From the NCBI GenBank assembly GCA_002433675.1, contig DJIP01000233.1:1-7024 (forward strand): a stretch of 7,024 nucleotides of DNA, given 5' to 3'. The translations under genes were made by a program, and so were the position numbers. The DNA comes from Halomonas halophila. GTDB taxonomy: Bacteria > Pseudomonadota > Gammaproteobacteria > Pseudomonadales > Halomonadaceae. The notes below the pieces were generated by a model that was given only the letters and a program-made list of their open reading frames with translations, was not told where the DNA came from and made no database searches. Of this stretch, positions 5,040 to 7,024 are shown piece by piece (position 1 is the stretch's first letter; every line of letters starts with the position of its first letter).

Positions 5040-6077
5040 ATGAGCGCCATCCGCTTGACCCAATACAGTCACGGTGCCGGCTGCGGCTGCAAGATCGCCC
5101 CCGACGTGCTCGACAGCATCCTGGCCAAGGCCGGCCCGGGAGCGAGCCACTCGAAGATGATTGTCGGCAACCAGGGACGCGAGGACGCCGCCGTCTTCGA
5201 CCTGGGCGATGGGCGCGGCATGATCAGCACCACCGACTTCTTCATGCCGATCGTCGATGACCCCTTCGACTTCGGCCGCATCGCCGCCACCAACGCCATC
5301 AGCGACGTCTACGCCATGGGCGGGGACCCGGTGATGGCGTTGGGCATTCTGGGCTGGCCGCTGGACAAGCTGGGCGCGGACATCGCCGGTGACGTGGTGG
5401 CCGGGGCTCAGGCGGTATGTCGTGAGCTGGGTCTGGCACTGGCGGGCGGCCACTCCATCGATGCCCCGGAGCCGATCTTCGGTCTCGCGGTCAACGGTCT
5501 GGTGGAACTCAAGCACCTGAAGCTCAACAAGGGCGCCAAGCCCGGCGATCTGCTGTTTCTGACCAAGCCGCTGGGGGTGGGCATGCTGACCACGGCGGAG
5601 AAGCAGGGGCTTCTGGAAAGCGGTCACCATGGCCTGGCGCGGGAAACCATGCTGATCAGCAACCGCATCGGTGCCGCTCTTGCGCGCATCGAAGGGGTGC
5701 GTGCGATGACCGACGTCACCGGCTTTGGCCTGGCCGGGCACCTGTCCGAGGTGTGTGCGGCCAGCGGGGTGGCGGCTCGCATCGACTTTCGCCGCCTGCC
5801 GCGCCTGGCTGAGGCCGAGGCTTATCGGCGCCAGGGCGCGGTGCCCGGCGGCACCCGTCGCAACCGTGACGCCCTGGGGGGCAGCCTGCCGCAGATGGAC
5901 GAGGCCCACTGGCAGTGGCTGTGCGATCCGCAGACCTCGGGCGGTCTGTTGATCTCGGTACACCCGTCCTGGGAGGACGACGTCGAGCGGGTCGGCCGCG
6001 AGTTCGGCATCGAGCTTGCGCCCTTCGGCGAGGTCGTCGAGGCCAGCGGCGAGGCGCTGATCGAGGTGCGCGGATGA
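5040..6077 (+). CDS. selD: Selenide, water dikinase (selenophosphate synthetase)
   Basis: A 345-residue cytoplasmic enzyme (E. coli SelD 347) making selenophosphate from selenide and ATP, with AMP and phosphate as co-products. The catalytic loop G12-A-G-C15-G-C17-K18 has C15 and K18, equivalent to the essential E. coli C17 and K20. The position that is selenocysteine in some SelD proteins is an ordinary TGC cysteine, so this enzyme needs no selenocysteine itself. Metal-coordinating aspartates fit D49 (R-E-D-A-A-V), D89 (A-I-S-D-V-Y-A-M-G-G) and D225 (M-T-D-V-T-G-F-G-L-A-G-H), all in the AIRS/PurM-like fold. The C-terminal half holds L-C-D-P-Q-T-S-G-G-L-L at 294-304, another family signature. 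The last codon and stop overlap the mnmH start (ATGA), showing tight coupling with the enzyme that uses the product. No selA or selB is visible here, so selenoprotein synthesis cannot be judged from this window. Confidence 0.98.
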   Translation: MSAIRLTQYSHGAGCGCKIAPDVLDSILAKAGPGASHSKMIVGNQGREDAAVFDLGDGRGMISTTDFFMPIVDDPFDFGRIAATNAISDVYAMGGDPVMALGILGWPLDKLGADIAGDVVAGAQAVCRELGLALAGGHSIDAPEPIFGLAVNGLVELKHLKLNKGAKPGDLLFLTKPLGVGMLTTAEKQGLLESGHHGLARETMLISNRIGAALARIEGVRAMTDVTGFGLAGHLSEVCAASGVAARIDFRRLPRLAEAEAYRRQGAVPGGTRRNRDALGGSLPQMDEAHWQWLCDPQTSGGLLISVHPSWEDDVERVGREFGIELAPFGEVVEASGEALIEVRG

Positions 6078-7024
6078 AGCTGCCGCTGGTCCCGGCGGAT
6101 CCCGCCCTGCTGGTCGAGGGGCGCACCCTGATCGACGTGCGGGCTCCGGTGGAGTTCGCCCAGGGCAGCCTGCCCGGGGCGGTCAACCTGCCGCTGATGA
6201 ACAACGAGGAACGCCATCAGGTCGGGATCGCCTACAAGGAGTCCGGCCAGCAGGCCGCCATCGCCCTGGGCGAGCGGCTGGTGTCCGGCGAGATCAAGGC
6301 CGAGCGCATCGAGGCCTGGAAGCGCCAGCTCGAGGCTGTCCCTGACGCCATCATCTACTGCTTTCGTGGCGGCCTGCGCTCGCAGATCGCCCAGCGCTGG
6401 CTGCTCGAGGCCGGCGTCGAACGGCCGCGCATCGAGGGCGGCTGGAAGGCCATGCGCCAGGCGCTGTGTGCGCGCATCGATGACGCCGCCGCCCAGCCCA
6501 TGCTGGTGGTGGGTGGCCTGACTGGCTGCGCCAAGACGTCCATCGTGCAGGCCCTGGACAACGGTCTGGATCTGGAGGGATGCGCCCGTCACAAGGGCTC
6601 GGCCTTCGGCCGTCATCCATTGATCGCCCCCAGCCAGATCGACTTCGAGCACGCCATGGGGCTGCGGCTGTTGGCATTGCACGGTCCACTGGTGCTGGAA
6701 GACGAGTCACGCCACATCGGTGCGGCCAATATCCCGCTCGAGTTCTGGCGGGGGATGGAGCCGGCGCCGAGGATCCGCGTCGAGATGCCGCTGGACTGGC
6801 GCCTCAACCAGATTCACAAGGACTACATCGACGACCTGTGGACGATCTATCGCAACCAGTTCGGTGAGCGCCTCGGCTGGTCACTGATGCGTAAGCAGCT
6901 GTCGACGGCGCTGGGGCGACTGAAAAAGCGGCTAGGCAGCGCGCGGCTGGCCCGCCTGCAGCGCCTTCAGGCACTGGCCTTCCGTGAGCACGAGGCCGGC
7001 AACCGCCAGGCCCACGAGGCCTGG
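6074..7024 (+). CDS. mnmH: tRNA 2-selenouridine synthase MnmH (SelU), 3'-truncated by the window
   Basis: This enzyme converts wobble 2-thiouridine-34 in Lys, Glu and Gln tRNAs to 2-selenouridine via a geranylated intermediate, using selenophosphate. The frame is open through 317 codons to the window end without a stop; E. coli MnmH is 364 residues, so about 50 are probably missing. The ATG at 6074 overlaps the selD stop by 4 bp. An N-terminal rhodanese domain (about 1-130) has L-I-D-V-R-A-P at 19-25 and the active-site loop Y95-C96-F-R-G-G-L-R-S-Q104, with C96 matching the essential E. coli C97. A P-loop domain follows: V-V-G-G-L-T-G-C-A-K154-T155 at 145-155, then D-L-E-G-C-A-R-H-K-G-S-A-F-G at 166-179 and V-L-E-D-E-S-R at 207-213. 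The P-loop glycine before the lysine is alanine (A153, GCC at 6530-6532), where the family has GxGKT. All other motifs look intact, so the gene is probably functional. Confidence 0.95.
   Translation, partial: MKLPLVPADPALLVEGRTLIDVRAPVEFAQGSLPGAVNLPLMNNEERHQVGIAYKESGQQAAIALGERLVSGEIKAERIEAWKRQLEAVPDAIIYCFRGGLRSQIAQRWLLEAGVERPRIEGGWKAMRQALCARIDDAAAQPMLVVGGLTGCAKTSIVQALDNGLDLEGCARHKGSAFGRHPLIAPSQIDFEHAMGLRLLALHGPLVLEDESRHIGAANIPLEFWRGMEPAPRIRVEMPLDWRLNQIHKDYIDDLWTIYRNQFGERLGWSLMRKQLSTALGRLKKRLGSARLARLQRLQALAFREHEAGNRQAHEAW

Noticed and set aside
4917..5963. Minus-strand open frame of 348 codons opposite selD
   Set aside because: Same His/Gln/Arg-rich antisense composition, and the plus strand encodes an intact SelD with all active-site motifs.
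5822..6682. Minus-strand open frame opposite the selD end and mnmH
   Set aside because: Antisense shadow of two firmly identified genes; it has no motif of its own.

Overview
The window is GC-rich, densely coded bacterial chromosome with high G/C at third codon positions. Its gene families point to a gammaproteobacterium: RadA and SelD close to the E. coli proteins in length and motifs, an NlpE-type lipoprotein, a YjfJ-type PspA homologue, and a selD-mnmH pair. A halophilic Halomonas-like organism would fit, but that assignment is inference from general resemblance only. No rRNA, tRNA, CRISPR array, insertion sequence, prophage or attachment site was seen. Seven genes plus one split by the window edge are present, and the gene at each edge is cut.

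Layout. Bases 1-791 hold the C-terminal part of an AEC-family membrane transporter. After a ~100 bp gap comes a small NlpE-like outer-membrane lipoprotein (893-1348), closed by a strong 13-bp hairpin (1375-1405). This hairpin also lies downstream of the convergent minus-strand pair. That pair, read right to left, is a small YiaA/B-type inner-membrane protein (2501-2232) followed 5 bp later by a PspA/IM30-family coiled-coil protein (2226-1501). Divergent from it is a two-domain XRE-type regulator (2689-3465), followed after 46 bp by radA (3512-4888). A 151-bp gap with three TGATCA palindromes separates radA from selD (5040-6077), whose stop codon overlaps the start of mnmH (6074 to beyond the window end).

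How the genes work together. SelD makes selenophosphate and MnmH uses it to replace sulfur by selenium in the wobble 2-thiouridine of certain tRNAs, so the overlapping selD-mnmH pair is a complete selenouridine-making unit. The YiaA/B-PspA pair looks like a membrane-stress module without pspB, pspC or pspF nearby; the divergent XRE gene is a plausible but unproven local regulator. RadA acts in branch migration during recombinational repair.

Most of the window is ordinary housekeeping or envelope biology. The points most worth a second look are an alanine in place of the invariant P-loop glycine of MnmH, the TGATCA repeats before selD, and the phased TGGC repeats between the PspA operon and the XRE gene. 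No wholly new system was recognised.
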